A DNA stretch of 64,000 nucleotides from Atopsyche davidsoni (GCA_022113835.1 JAILWY010000021.1:10230001-10294000); one strand, 5' to 3'. Positions 22,721 through 37,600 are shown, counted from the first letter of the stretch. Notes: generated from the sequence alone by a model not told the origin. Translations and numbers: made by a program.

Positions 22721-25170
22721 TGAAGTTCATTCCTGAAAAAACGTTTCCAGAATTCAATCCAAAAAAATAATGTGCACATTATTATTCAATAAGTTTATTA
22801 ATGATTTCAACATCTTGAACGGAAACAATAACCCTTGGCTCTCAGGGTGAGCTTGTATTATACAAATCGGAAGTACATGCATATACTATACAAAGAAACA
22901 CCGCAGGGGGAGTCTGCAAGATAAGCATCATCAGAAAAATACCCCCACAAAAATTACTTTAAACATTCCAACAAGTTAAATAAGCGAAACCACAAAACAA
23001 CTTTCTTCTAAAGGTTTGGCTTCCTCGCAATAAAGCATCGCCTCTTTGGGATTTTTTAACCGAGTGCAATCAGGGATGGGAGGTTTGAATAAAAAACCGT
23101 AGCAGCTACATTCGTTTTTGATACACAAAAGTAACAGCCATTCTTAACCGCTGGAACGAAGCAGATATAATTATGATCTTCCAATCATAAGTCAGTTGAT
23201 AAACACAAAACTTGTAGATCATCTCTGACAGATTTCGACTACTACAAATTTAAGTACATATCGTGTCCCTTTCTTTTGAATCCTTAAATTATGTTCAGGC
23301 ATATTGTAAGCGCTTGTATTTTCAACCATGGTTTTATCACGTATTTTTCCATTGAAGACACCATCAAACGTAGCGGATTTCATCAGTTTTTTTGCTTTGC
23401 GGAAGTTCAGGTAGCAGCGGGTCTAAACTGAATCTTTGACAATTGTATAAATGATAATATAAACTTGTAGTTACATAATCATAAGATGATCATTTATTTG
23501 ATTGAAAATCTGATACTAAATCTGTGTTTTTTAGCTTTGCAAGTGTATTTTTTACACAATATTTAAGTAGCCGATCCACACATGTTATGTTTAATAGACT
23601 TTACTTTGAAATTGAAAAACTTCTATAAGCTCGGTTTGTCGTACATAAATACAAATATATAAACTGATTTACAGATTTTTTTATATATAGAGAAGAAGTT
23701 GATTATTCTTGTAATAAGCCTTCAACTTGTCATTTCTTTAAAAAAACATTTTAGCAGGGTGCTTTACGTCTAGCGTAGCAGCTTCATTGACTGCTATTTT
23801 TCGCTTGGCTCAGCACTAAGTGCAATCCGAGTAAATAAGGCGCGGCTTTGAGATACGAATGTCTCAGTCTCGATTGAAGCTAAAAAAAGTTTCTAATCTT
23901 GAGGTTCCTTTGGGCGGCCGTCGACAAATTTTATATCCTGAGCAGGTTGGATTTATTAAAGTCTGAATACACGCGAGATTATTTGAATGGGTAAATTTAA
24001 TTTATTTCTGTATCTCTCTCGGGCGAGCATCTTTCACAATACAAAATTTTTAAAGGAATTCGGGACATTAAAACTTTTTTATGTAATGGAGATTGTATAC
24101 GTATATTATTTTTTAACGTTTTCTATACAAGCGGGAGGTATCCAAGCTCTGATGTTCTTCAAATGATGATCCACCGTTTCGCCATTGTTGTGACTTCGCA
24201 TACAAAATATACTATAATATGAAATGAAAATCATAAAGTGATTCCATGGTGTTTTTGTTATACAAGCAGTAGACATCCAAGGTTTGATAAGTTGAAAGAA
24301 GAGTCTACAACTACACGATGATGTAAAAAATATGTACGGGTCTTTCAGGTCTGTACGTTGCCTTGTTTCTAATTTCCAGGAACGAAGGTTCGGATAAATA
24401 ATATGATACCTAAATGTAAATGTCAAACACGTCCCGGTCGCCTCTTTTTGGGAGCTTATTTTTATTATAAATATTTTAAACATTTCAACATTGAAATATT
24501 AACATTATGAGAAGCAGTGGCTCGCAGTTTCATACAAAAAGATTCCCACAAATAAAATGGCAGATAAATATACAATTCGAAGCAATTACAGGAAATTGTT
24601 GTTGTGCTAGGCTTAGTACGTTTCCGGTATTTATCTTGTTGTATACAAGAGAATCCTAGTAAACCTTTAAAATATAGTCTCTAGTATATCATTAAGTAAT
24701 ACTAGCTCTCTAGTTCTGTCCATAGTGGTACCACTCGACACAATACAAGTGTTTTTTTTCCTGATCGGTCAGTTGTTTATTCTATAAGATTAATTGAGGA
24801 TACTTTAAACGTTCCGGTATAAATCCATCCGCTAAACGGAGAAAAAAGGTAATAATAAAAGGTTTTATTTTGTAATGAACTGAAAACAATTATAGAAAAA
24901 TATATCACATTAAAAAAGCATACACTAAATTCTAGTTTTTTATTCACGACAGACTAGTTTAATTTATAAAACTGTGCATATAAACGAAATATATATTGCA
25001 ATAATTTTTATTTCTACTGTGCAATATTGAAAAAATAGAAAAACTTGAAAGCTTCCAGTAAATAATGGGACCGGAAACATTGATTTTTTTTATATTTGGA
25101 GCGGATATGGTTACTAGTTTCCGGTCGAATGATTACAAGTATTCAGTTGTAAGCAACTCGCGATGTAAAA
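22721..25170. other. Intergenic region upstream of the channel gene
   Basis: No gene recognised. A minus-strand frame of 125 codons at 24106-24483 has no family resemblance. It would contain the promoter of the channel gene, but no specific site can be named. Confidence 0.5.
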
Positions 25171-28100
25171 ATGACGTCTTCTTATATAAAGCGATCTCCA
25201 GTGCTAACGGCTATTGTATCTACATGGAAAGAGTTTACCACGGAGAGTTCGATTCATGGCATTAAATATATTAACTGTACGAGACCAATTGACAAGTAAG
25301 TTGATCTACTTAAATCCATGTTAGTGAAGTTTTTTTCAGGCGTCGAGAGTTGAACCTGAGTGAATAAAAATTTGTTTAAGATTTTTTATTTTTTATTTTT
25401 AAAATAATAAATCGCACAGAGCTTATATTTAATCTTTTAATTCAAAAAGACTTTTAAATGTTTAGGACTCTTAGAACAGGGACATGACGAATCTTCGAAT
25501 TCCTACACTTCAATCGGAAAAACACATATTTATCATATTAAAAGTAAATTTACAAGAAATAAAAAATACTCTGTTTGGAAGAAGGAATGTATCAAATTTT
25601 TTGCATTAAAATTTTTTTGATTGGCGCAGTCGATTTTTCGCAAAACGGACCAGAAAATGATCAAAAAAACTCGAGTATGGGACTTAGACCTTTAAGGGGG
25701 TGGGTTGTGTTTAAGATGGACGTGGGCTGTGCTGGCGATGATATCGGCAGTGGTGTCGGGGGTGCTGGTCCACACCCTGTATGCAAGGTACAAGAACAAC
25801 CCCACGAGGACGGTTTACGAGACCCAGTTCGAGGCCGTCGTCGAGTTCGCCTTCCCCGCCGTGACCATCTGCGCCCCCAGGAAGTTCACGAAGACCAATG
25901 TCAAGAAATTAGCCGAGAAATTGTAACTAGAAGTATTTTGAATAATTTATTCAATCTGTATATTCACCCATACCGGCTTGTTTTGAATCCAATATTCAAG
26001 TTATTAATTCTCACTTGCTGATAATATTTCGAATATTTTGCGAACTCAGTTTATGTTCACGACAAATTTGGTTCATAGAATCGTCAAGAAAAAGTGAATA
26101 ACGCTTAGAAACCTTATTCCAAACATGTAACAGACCTTTCTACCTGTTATTTCTATTAGCATGTTTAACATAAAAAAAAAATTTTAAGCGCTTTAACCCT
26201 TAACTGCATGATTATTTATTTTTCCGTGAAAAAAATTGAGGAGTTAGGGAATTATGTGTTTATTTAAGGAAAAATAATGAAAAAAATATTTTGTATATTT
26301 TTCATATGTTTTATAGGAAAAAACTGAGTAAAAAAAAAAACTAAATAATTTTAATTGATTATGAAAATTACTTACTTTGAAATTTAAAATATATTTTTGA
26401 AGTAGAAAAAAGATTTCCAATAATGTGTTACAATAGCTTATACTTAAATCACGTTTTCGCTCATTTGCCAAAAGTTGGCGAATGTCATTTTCTAATACGG
26501 TTTGTGTCTATTCTAGAACTGTTAGTGGTAAAAAGTTGATTTAAATTAGTTAGACAGGTCCAACATAAACGGTTGATCCTATAAGTTTTTATGGGCTATA
26601 AAAAAAAGGTTTTATGGTTTGTTACCGATCTGTCATTATATGCAGTTAAGGGTTAAAATAGCAATGCATTTTTGTGATAAAATGATTTTTTTAAATTGTT
26701 GATTATATCTATAATGGAGTGACCTTAAATGTGGTGTATTTGATAACAGTGAACTACCGTTGAACGTGACGGAGGAAGAGGTTATAGAGATCATACCGAA
26801 GCTGCTCGGGTACGTGTTCCCACTGTTCGCAGACACGGAGGACCTGGGCCTGCTGGATACGCTGTTTGAGCTGAACAGCATGAATCCCCAGGATATCATG
26901 GTGCAGCTGGCGCCCAAGTGCTCGGCCATCCTGGCGCGCTGCCGCTGGGAGGGCGTGGAAGTTGCTTGCTCGAAAATCTTCAAGATGTCCAAGACCAAGG
27001 AAGGACTCTGCTGTTCATTCAATTTTGTCACCGATTTCAAAGGGTAAGCAAAATAAAAACCACTTAAAATATATTTCCACACTCAATTATCTGGGAAAAT
27101 ATTTTGTATTCAACCATTTGAAATACCAAACCCCTTGTTGAAAAGAAAAAAAAAATCAACAAAGCTGTTAATGACATAAACACTGTATAGCTCTTAGCGA
27201 TCTCGAATACTTGTATGATTATGAGCTGTTTTGGATAGGTATTATATTATTTTGTATGATTAAATATCATTATAGTATTTTTTCAGTCTTGATTTCAACC
27301 AAACTGTCTCTCAATATTACGGATCAACAATGGGATTGAGCGTGATAATTGACACCCTGGGGGACTACAATAAGCAGGTGTATCACCAAATGGATTCATT
27401 CAAGGTGAGTAGAAACTGTTATTAAAATATTTCAAACAACATCGGTTTCCTTATACAGTTTATTAAGACTTGATATATATTAATTGGTGTTATTACTTAA
27501 AATATTTGACAGAAATAAGTTGGAAGAGGCGCACCAACTCTGCACCAAAAGTTTGCGTAAAGTTAGTTTACCAATAATGTAGAAATAAAGATCAATATGC
27601 TTTTTGCGTAAATTCGTAGTAAGACAGACAATTAAGCAGGTACTTCTTAGCCTCCATAATAATCGCTTGTTGGCATAAATGGCTCATAATGGAGTAAATG
27701 TAATCATGTTCACTGTCTTGTCATATTTGTTCCTTAGATTCTGATCCACCAAAGCCAGTCCTTTGCGGGTAGATTCACAAAGGAGATCGTGATGCCGCTG
27801 AGGAGCGAGATCCACATGGCCTTGACCCCCATGAAGCTCATCAGCAGCCCCCAGATCATGGACTTGGACCCCGAAGATCGCCTCTGCCTCTTCACAAATG
27901 AGAATCACCTAAAGTAAGTAACAAGCTCAACCATCACCGTTACTTTAATATTTTTATCAAAGATGTTCAGATATTGCATATATGTAATATACAATCTAAA
28001 AGAAATTTGACAAAAAAATACTGCATGATAAGATTCGCCACTCCGTTTTATATTTAAATAAATGATGAGATTATATGCTTACTATGTAAAATGTATTGAT

Positions 28101-30989
28101 AGTGATTACGCACAATCGCTTTTGTAACATTTGTAATGGATTACGTTAAGTAGTTAAAAAATAGTAACGAGCTTAGATTATAAATTTAATAATACAAATA
28201 ATTTATGCATATATATATATTTATATATATGGTGTTCAAACGTGCTCTTGTGATGTTGGAAGTATAGCAAGTGATTACGTACGTTCCTTTGCAACTTTTA
28301 CAAGGTATTATGTAAGAGGACCGGGAAAGTGATTTATCGACTTTACATCTCGTTTGTGAGAGACTCGACAATATTTTAAGCATTTTATTAAAAACCATAC
28401 TGAAGTTTGATTGATGATAACATTAGCCGGCCTACCTGCCCGCCCGCAGCCGCGAGAAGGGAAGTCTCCTTTGAGGAAATAAAGCAATAAGCGAATGGTG
28501 AATTAACTTTGCAGCCTGAATTTCAAAGATAAATTATGAATAATACATTCTATCAGGATCTGTTTGCGGAATAAATTCAGTAAATTTTGTAAATGCATTC
28601 TTAATGTTCCGAATATCTAATAGGTGGAAGGAGTTTTGATTTTCCGCTTTAATTAGATTATACAGTACAAATTGTGATGGACCGGTTTTCAATACGTTTT
28701 TTTTTTGTTTATGTTAATTTATTTGACAGGTTTTTATACACAAAAGTAACACTTGGTATTTTTTATATTTTTTTAATATTTATTCAACTAAATTAGTCAT
28801 ATGAAACATTACATTCGCGTATATTTTGATTGTTGATTATATACTTGACTGAAAGCAATTTGGTGTCAGTTAACACTGTATTTTTTTACCTATAAAATTT
28901 TATATTATCGACGCTTGATGATACATTTTTTTACCTGATATTAACAAGCCAACCAACTAACAAATTGACAGTTAATAACCGTAAGCCATATATTTTTTCA
29001 GCCATGTTATTGACATAAAATCAAGATTAATATTGTTTTACAGCTATGGACTGCTAAGGGGGTGATTGATTAGTGAAGCAGTAATCGGCCCACAAGTCCA
29101 ACGATCGACTCGGTACAAGAAATTAGTTCAAAGCTTCTCGGAACATTTGTCACATGGAAAATAAATTGAAAGCCTCCCGGCGGAGTGCCTTCGGCCGTCA
29201 AAGGAATCGTAACTTCGGTAGCTTTAATCCGAAAGTTTTTTTCAGAAGCGAAACTCTTTTTTACAGATGGACCTTTTTAAAAGTGTCAAATCCTTTTTCG
29301 ACTAGCGAAATCATTCCATATTAAATTTATTCACAAATACTAGCACATAAAACTTCGAGCAGACGTCATTAATTTTACTTCAGGAAATATTGTAGCTATG
29401 TACTTTGATAATATATGTTTTTCATGTCACTCATAAAACGATTTTTTTTGCGATACAAATACGGTTTGAGATCCCATTTCTACAGCTTATTGAGACTCAT
29501 GAGACAAGAGCATGCTATTTCAACTGAGCAAAAATTGTAATCACGTAATGAATGTACGTATTTTTTGGGATAAATATGGTAATAAGAAGTATTCATGAAT
29601 TTTATACAACATAAATGCTTGAAGGAAAAATGTGAATAGACTATATAATAAAAATATTATTCTAGCAAAAAATTTGTACATCTGTTTTAAATACGCACAT
29701 TATGATTTTCATTATAGCTTTATTACAGCCCCATAACGGTTTCAAAGTCCCAAAAATATTTTTAATGGTTGCTTTAACAAATATAAATAGCCAAAGAGGT
29801 GGGAGGTATAATGGCCAACAAATGATTATTTTGTACCATCGTCAGGAGTTCTCTTTCTTTAAAAGACATGGGTTTACCACATCATATATGAAAGTCATGC
29901 TTATAATGCGCAAAGAAAGAAAACTTTACTTCTTAATATTATTATCAACTCAGATATCTGGCGCTCTTTACGGTGTTACTCAAATATCATTTTATTTCAC
30001 CTCGCTCATTGACTCTTCCGGCAAGTTCAGTTTACTATATACATTTGAAATTTTCATTTTAAAGAAAATGAGGCATATTCTAACATTAACGCCGTTTCCA
30101 GATATTTTGCTACATACCACAAGTCAGATTGCATAATCGAGTGTGAAATTATGGCGAGCATAGAAAGGTGCGGATGTTTACCCTTCATGTACCCTGGAAG
30201 TGACGATAACCTCATTTGCAAGCCTACCCAGATTCCCTGCCTGCAGCAACACTTCAGTTAGTACATATATTTATAAAATATATCTATATATAAATATATG
30301 TATAAATGTATATATATTCTGTTATAGAACACGTCCGAAGCGCAGAAGGCGGCAAGAAATGCCATTGCGAGGAACAATGCAACGAAAATATTACTAATCT
30401 AGAGGTCCATACCGTTAGTCTTGAATCAATCAAATACAACATGGATCCTTTCTAGTAAGTTATGCCTTTAACACCTTCATGGCAAGTGTATGTGTAAATG
30501 TATATATTACTTATATGTCGTAAATAATATCTTATTATTTGTGTAGTAATAAGCTGTCAGAGAACCAGACAGTTCTCCACGTGTACAATGAAAACCAAGT
30601 AGCTACCGTGATTAAGCGAGCCGTCATTACCACGTGGATTGATTTGATATGTAAGTGCTTTATGTGATTGAAAATATATTTTGTAAAGTTTAACGGTGAG
30701 AACATTGGTTAACAAGTATATTGATACTTGTCTTATTTTTTATTCTCCTACATAATCATCTCCTTCATTTATTATGGATTATGATTTTTGGGACTGTTGA
30801 TATATTTGCTTTGAGCTTTCAGCTTCGTTCGGTGGGATGTTCAACCTTTTTCTGGGGTGCAGTTTCTTGAGCCTTTTGGAAGTGTTTTATTTCATACTCT
30901 GCAAGTGTCCGAAAAAGTACTGGGAACTGAATACTGCAAACCTCATACAAGTTGCCGAAGCGAGAAAGACAATAAAGCAGACGAATTGA
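25171..30989 (+). CDS. Pickpocket-family DEG/ENaC sodium channel subunit, nine exons
   Basis: A subunit of an amiloride-sensitive-type trimeric Na+ channel of the plasma membrane (insect ppk family). Exons: 25171-25295, 25716-25922, 26750-27043, 27287-27404, 27738-27913, 30102-30256, 30328-30454, 30547-30650, 30823-30989; 1473 bases, 490 residues, phases agree at all eight junctions. Exon 1 has the gating HG motif (SSIHGIKYI). TM1 is WTWAVLAMISAVVSGVLV, followed by FPAVTICAPRKF. The cysteine-rich ectodomain includes DCIIECE, ERCGCLPFMYPG and KKCHCEEQCN. The pore/TM2 block is SSFGGMFNLFLGCSFLSLLE. The ATG at 25171 follows an in-frame stop. The exon 1 to exon 2 link is the least certain: the exon 2 acceptor (GTGTTTAAG) has a G-rich, weak pyrimidine tract, and the linker to TM1 is short. 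Which ppk paralogue it is cannot be said. Confidence 0.93.
27914..30101. other. Channel gene intron 5 (2.2 kb)
   Basis: The longest intron of this gene. AT-rich, with two less AT-rich patches at 28430-28490 and 29055-29220. No coding exon was found in either; the reading frame joins correctly without one. Confidence 0.7.
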
Positions 30990-33900
30990 TTTTGGCACTA
31001 TGCATTATATTTATAAATATATAAAATATTTATTATAATTGTATCGGCACATGAGCAAATAAATAATAACACAGAATTAAGATAATTTGTTGTTTTTAGT
31101 AAAGCCTACTAAAAACCTCGCCCATTCTACGGCTGAGTTTTTCTAAAGCTCTAAATAAAAAAGTGTATTTTTATAATGATCAATTTTTTTTCAGTGAATG
31201 CTTTTCCAACAGCGTAAAAAGGTTTTCAGTTTATTTTCCTTAAAAGCACATTTCGGTATTCCATTGCAAAAATGATTATTATTATTTCTTTGAGAAATCA
31301 TAAAAAGCACATTTCCCTCTTTGATATCGGTGTTTCCTTTTATTTTAGCGGATATTTTCGATGTAACACAATGCTTGATTTTCCACAGTAAAAATCATTT
31401 GAACATTTTTCTCTTCCGATTTTCCGACGTCTGGTGATCTCGCTAGAGCTCTCAGAGGATCCGTTAAAATTATTTACTGAAAGGACGGAAAGTGATTCCC
31501 AGTCTCGTGTTTACCAGCTAATTTATTTTTGTTTATCTTACATTTTAAACTCTGAATTAATAATTTAATTAATACCCGAGTTTGTTATTTTTCTAGCAAG
31601 TTTACGGGTAAAGTGACATTTTATGGTTCGTATAATTTTGTTATTATTTGCACACTTATTAGAATTTAGCATTTTTATACATAAATGGACGAAATACTAC
31701 CAATCTAAACTATTATAGTAATTTTACTATTCACGACAGGCTTTTTTTATATATATAAAAAACCTATTACGGCATATAAAAAGCACATAAATATTGAAAC
31801 TAGCATCTAGTTTTACAATCATAAAATGATAAGTTTTATTCAATTAATTTTTATTATATTTTAAAGTAAACACAGTCTATGAAAATCTTTTTTTTCCTAG
31901 TCTGAAAAAACCCTTGAACGGTGAAATACTCCCAAAAAAAAGTTTTTTGCTTTAGCCTTTATACTTGATGACATACAATATGATTAATTATTTCGACATG
32001 TTCATTAACACAATTTTATTTCTTAATAATATTCCAATATTGATAAAACAAAAGTTATTTAATAAATAATGTAGTAACTTTTTAAAATATAATTAAGGAT
32101 TTTTCACATTCTCAGGACTCACCTCTTTTACTGTTACCGCTTTGAAGTCCAAAAGTCCTCGAAGTCTGAAAGTTTTTCATATGTTGGATTCAACTTGTTT
32201 TGGTATAAGAAGTAGACACCTCTACTGAACATTACCAAAAATGTGAAAAAACCTATAGAATCAAATTTATACTTGTTATTATATAATACAATTTCTCGCA
32301 TTTACAAAAAAAATCAATAATTTAATCCCAGCATCTAGTAAGGCAGTAAATATCTAGTGGATACATTAATTTACCTTTAGCATTATTTATCGCTTCACTG
32401 TAGAAATACAAAAACCTCGTTGGTGATGGAAATAAAATGGACACTTGGCATTTAAATGTTTTTTGGCTGGAGATCACAAAGTTTTCGATCAGTATTTAAT
32501 TTTAATATTCTATTTTTGCTCCACATGAATAATATTATAGGGATGAAAAAAATATCGAAAATAATGTGGCATATAATGTTGCTCTTATTGTTGAAGGGAA
32601 TGCCAATAATGGCGAGGCAGATTGAAAAATTCTTTTGTTCTCGTACGTATTTTTTGATGAAAGGGCACGTCGACTTATAAATGAAACGAATTCTTAATAA
32701 TAATTCAGGTTTATATTTCTTTCATTTATTAAAGAATAAAAACAAATAATGCGAGATTCAACAAATGTTCGTCAAAGTTCACCACAATCACACCAAATAC
32801 TAAAATAATCACATTCTACAAAAAATACGGAAACAGATCGATTTTAGATTTTACAAAAAGCATAGGAATTATTTGAAAGACTTTCGAGAAAAGCGCAATG
32901 TTTATTATGCTTTTAAACATATGAATAGCAATCTTTAATAACGCTCATATTATTAAAGATTTTATTTATATCGCTTTAAAAAAGTTAGAATTAGTAAAAA
33001 TTGTAAATACCTACATGAATATTTAAAAATTTCGTAGACAAAATAAAAAATAGTAATAGTTCTACTATTGTTTAATATTTATAACTGAAAGGGTTCGATT
33101 AAATTTTTTTTTAATATACCTTCGCGCGAAGATCGAGTATTAACTAACACATATCGATAAATACATTTAAATACATAACATAAATAAATCAAGTATTTCT
33201 ATAACGAAAACAATGCTTGGTAATTTTAATAAGATAGTTTTGAAAGTTGTGATAGTAATACAGACAACTCAAGATTTTGGTCAGTTTGGCCATTATAGGT
33301 CTCATGGATATCAAAATAAGGGAGGTATTTGCTATGTGGTAGTTTATGAGTCGATATGCACAAGGTGGCTGGTGACTTACAGGTGGGCTCGTACCTGTAA
33401 ATGCGCAGCTAGCTCGCATCTCGTCTCCTCTACTGATCTATTTACAAAATAAACAACGACAAAATGTCGAGAGAGACTAACCGATACAGAGTAATGGAGA
33501 AATGAACATACAATTTGTACAGGGATGTTTGCACTTATACGACTATATTTTGACAATAGATTATTGTGCATTTCACATTTTATTACAGCTCTTAATTAAC
33601 TTGATATGAATCCTCATTTTTTTGGCGAGTTGATTTGATATCCTTCACGCGGTTATTAGCGAAATAGCGTGGTCTTAGCATTTTTTTTTGTTGTTGTTGA
33701 ATAATTTCATCTCTAGCAGGCACTTAAAATCCTACGCAAATTTTAAAATATATAAAAATAATAATAGATTTTGATCACATTTTGCATGTGACTTGTTATG
33801 TTTGATTGGTAATTCTTTAAATTGAGATGACTCAAATGCAAAGCTCTGTTCAAATTCAGTGATAAGTTATGTGAGAGAGATATGTCAGTAGTAATGATAT

Positions 33901-34156
33901 TGAGGATCTTAAAACATTATCAGTCACGTAAAATAACATTTAAGCTAAACTCCTATTACTTGTATCTACACTTTAAACACTGTATAATATTATTATCATA
34001 TACATGAACTATGATATATATATTTAAACTCATTCTAACATTATAAGAATATTGGTAACGTACATATTAGACTATAAACGCATAAACTATCATTATTCTA
34101 GATCTTCGATATCATCAATGGAAATTCTATCTCATCATATTAATAATTTTTTATAC
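30990..34156. other. Convergent intergenic region
   Basis: Sits between the channel gene (+) and the muscarinic receptor gene (-). No gene recognised. 33355-33440 is less AT-rich and contains a short hairpin, TTACAGGT/ACCTGTAA. It probably includes part of the receptor 3' UTR. Confidence 0.5.
31058..31063 (+). terminator. Candidate poly(A) signal of the channel gene
   Basis: AATAAA about 70 bases after the stop codon. Confidence 0.5.
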
Positions 34157-34162
34157 TTTATT
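34157..34162 (-). terminator. Candidate poly(A) signal of the muscarinic receptor gene
   Basis: AATAAA on the minus strand, about 500 bases after the receptor stop codon. Other matches exist in this AT-rich stretch. Confidence 0.25.
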
Positions 34163-34657
34163 TATATAAACATATTTTTTATTGTCTTCATAACTTATCG
34201 TCTATTCCTATGAGTATTATTTTCTTATGCGTTTGCGACTGTAGTGCTTTAATACTGGTAACTGTGTTACTGTACAGGTAAAGCAGTAAAACGATTGAAA
34301 GTAATCTATCAATATTTACCGACTAACTTAACGACCGACTTATTCGCTACAGTTATATAATGTAATATAGAACAAAAGTTGATGGTTCTTAATACACGAT
34401 ATGAAGTTTGGTAATACAATAAACTATAAGTATGATGTAAGAGCGTAGCGTTGTAAAAGTAATTGTTAAGTTATTATCGCCGTTGTGAATACAATGCAGA
34501 CAGTAATGACTAGTAAAAAGCGATTTGTATATAATAGTTATTTTTTTTACAAAAGTGGCATAAAATTTCTAAATACTGGTAACATTTTGCTATCTAAACT
34601 ATGTTAATGTGTCTTAATTAGAAGCATCTTTTTACATTAATTCAGTATTAATTTGCA

Positions 34658-37600
34658 CTACGTCATGTGGAAGTCACCTTTGAGTATTCTAGTAAAAGTC
34701 TTTTTGAATTGCTGATTAGCAAGCGCGTAGCAAAATGGGTTGATAGGACTGTTGGCATAGCACAGGAAATACGAAAACATGTAAAGGTGGCTGTTGCAGC
34801 AAGGCGGGTTGGAGCAGAACCCCTCCACCAGCGCCAGGATGTGATACGGCGTCCAGCACGCCACGAAGGCTCCCAGGATGAAGGAAATGGTTCTGAAAGC
34901 CTTCCTGGCTCTGTTCTCAGACTTGGACTTCTGCCGTCCCGCGCCCGGAAAGCCGACTCCTTCACGCTTGGATTTTTTACCCTTCATTCGTTTGCCGAAA
35001 TTTTTAACAAAGTCTCTCCTCGAGCCGCCTTCCGGCTTTTCCGCGACCTCATCTGATTTATTGGAAGAATTAGGTTCCACAATCGTCGTGACCACAGACA
35101 CAGTGGCGGTCACGCTAGTTTGACTCAGAGGATTGTGAGTCACGTTCGTAACAGGTTTGCTTTGCACAACTTGAATGCTCAGTTCTTTGATTATCGGCTC
35201 TTTTTTGACAGGATCCTTAGTCTGAACCACCGAAGTTACAGGCCTCATGGAATCCTCGCTCGGGAGACTCACCTCTGTATTGACTTTATTTATATGAATT
35301 GGAGTTGTGGGTTTGGATAATTGAGCAAGATTGGCTTCGGCCTGAGCCGTGGCTCTGATGAGCGCGGCTTGGAGAAGAGACGTAGTTGTTGCTGACATGG
35401 GTCCATGAGCAGTCGTGTCTACCGGAGACGATGGTGCTGTCGTGGTGGGAAAAGTGACCGAAGAAGGAGGACTCTCATAATTCGGAGAAGCTACAATGAT
35501 TGAACTTTCATCCATATATCGAAGATCTGCGCCGTCCATCCCGACTAAGATATCATAGGTATTCGCTAGTTCAGCTTGTGGATTGACCATGAGACTTCTC
35601 GGCCTATCTGAAATAGAAGGAGGGCTCTCAGATACTGGTGGACTACTCTGGAACTCTGAGGGAGGAGGTATGATCGCTTGGGCAATAGTGGTCGGCACGA
35701 TCTGCTCGTTGGGTGTGCTGGATGGTACTGTCGCGTCTGAAGACGTCGGGGACTTCAGATCGATCTGCGGAATTGCTTGAATAGGAATCAGTGGGCTCAA
35801 AGACATGGAAGTCTTATCTGATGATTTCAATGGTATGTCAGTGTCTAGAAGACTCTGTTCCAATATTTTTGGTAAAGTAACATCCGAGCAAGGAGTCAAT
35901 GGAGAAATTGATTTTCTTATGGCGCTTCTTGCAGCATCAGGAGATTTCATAGTGATTCCTCCGTTGAGACGAACGTTGCTCAGAATTTGAAGAGCTCCAG
36001 ATTGGACGACAATTCCGGCGATTGAAGGCCGCTTTTTGGAGGATGTAGTGGGCGGTTGAAGATTGGGAGTGTTGCTTTCCTCGTCAGATTCGAAAGCGGG
36101 GCTGCTGGAGCGTTCGGATTTTTCAGTTTCCCCCTGGGTGTTGTTGGAGTTTTTCTTCTCGTCGTTATCACTAGATATAGTGGCCGTGGCGTTGGAGGCC
36201 GAGCTGCTCTTCTGGACGGACGACTTCTGACTGGAGTTGGAGTCCACAGAGCTGGCGGGCTTGCCTCGTCGAGGTGGGGGCGGGGGTGGAACAGCGGGGA
36301 TCGGAATAGATGCCGCGGGAGGAGAGCAGGGCACGATGGTCTTTGGCTTGTCCTGACTCAGCAACGTGCTTTGAGTTTTAGATATTCCAATGCCAGCCGC
36401 TCTTCCAGCCATACCAGACATGGCGCCCGCGCTGAGAGCCACCATGGACTGCATCTTCCGCTGTTTGGCCTCGCTCTTTTTTTGCATATCGTATGCCGTT
36501 TTGTATATACCGGCATAGAGAATTAAAATAACGACTAGAGTCGTCCAGTAATATGTAATTATGAGCGCCGTGTTGAACACGGGGTCCTTAAGAAATTGAA
36601 CGGTACATTGGCCGGGGAGGAGATCTCTGAATCCTATGAAGTGTTCCCAGCCAAATATCGTCGTGAAGAATAGGACGGCTGGGATGATCCAGGTGATGGT
36701 GACCATCCAAATAACTTTGTCCTTGGTTCGCCATCCTCGATACTTGGCCGCGATTTTGACGCTACAAAATCGGTCTACCGTGATGAGGAGAACGGTGTAC
36801 TGCGAGACCAAGCAAACGGTGTAGTCCACGGAGAGCCACAGGTCGCACAGCAGCGGTCCTAGATCCCAGTAGCCCATAAGTACGTACACGGTGTAGAAGG
36901 GCATCGATACTGAACCTGAAACAACATTCACAGGTTTAACAGCGCTGCAGAAGCTTGAGTAGCAGTGCAGGTATATCACATTAAAATCTGCGCTGAGACT
37001 CACCTATGAGCATGTCGGTGGCTGCCAGAGAAGCGATGAAGTAGTTGCTGGGCTGGCGGATGGAGCGGTCCACGATGAAGGCCAGGAGTACGAGGATATT
37101 GCCACCAACGGTGAGGACGATGCAGGCTGCGAGGCACAATGCGATGCACACGGTTTGCCAAGGTAGAAATGGTGGCAGAACCTGTTAAAACAAATCAAGA
37201 AAACATACATAAAATATGAAAAACTGATTAATTTTTTTTGTTTAAAACAAATATTTATATATCTATTAATTTTTGAAAATAAAAATGTTCTCGATTATTT
37301 TTTTTCAGAAAATAAAGATTTCAGTAATATTATTATTTATACTATAACAATCCTCAACACCCTTAAAAATAACATCATTTTTCTCAAAACAAGAATAAAT
37401 TAATCTCTATTATCTTTGATAACGACGGATTCTCTAAAAATTTGGAATCAAATGCAGTCAAATTAGAGTCACATAGAGTTGAGTGAATATTAAAATAATA
37501 AAGCAGAAGCCAATATCCAATAAAAAAATGCTTTCTATTAATCCTTTCATTTGGAGTTTTATGAACATTTCCAGAAATTTCACCAAAAAGAAACGAAAAT

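Noticed and set aside
24106..24483. 125-codon minus-strand frame
   Set aside because: No family resemblance, AT-rich codon use, and two weakly similar halves (ATACAAGC...ATCCAAG) that suggest a decayed duplication and not a gene.
29702..30136. 144-codon plus-strand frame overlapping channel exon 6
   Set aside because: It lies in another frame from the Cys-rich exon (30102-30256) and mostly covers intron sequence.
34667..36526. Several plus-strand frames of 60-156 codons
   Set aside because: They lie opposite the GC-rich last exon of the muscarinic receptor and are antisense shadows.
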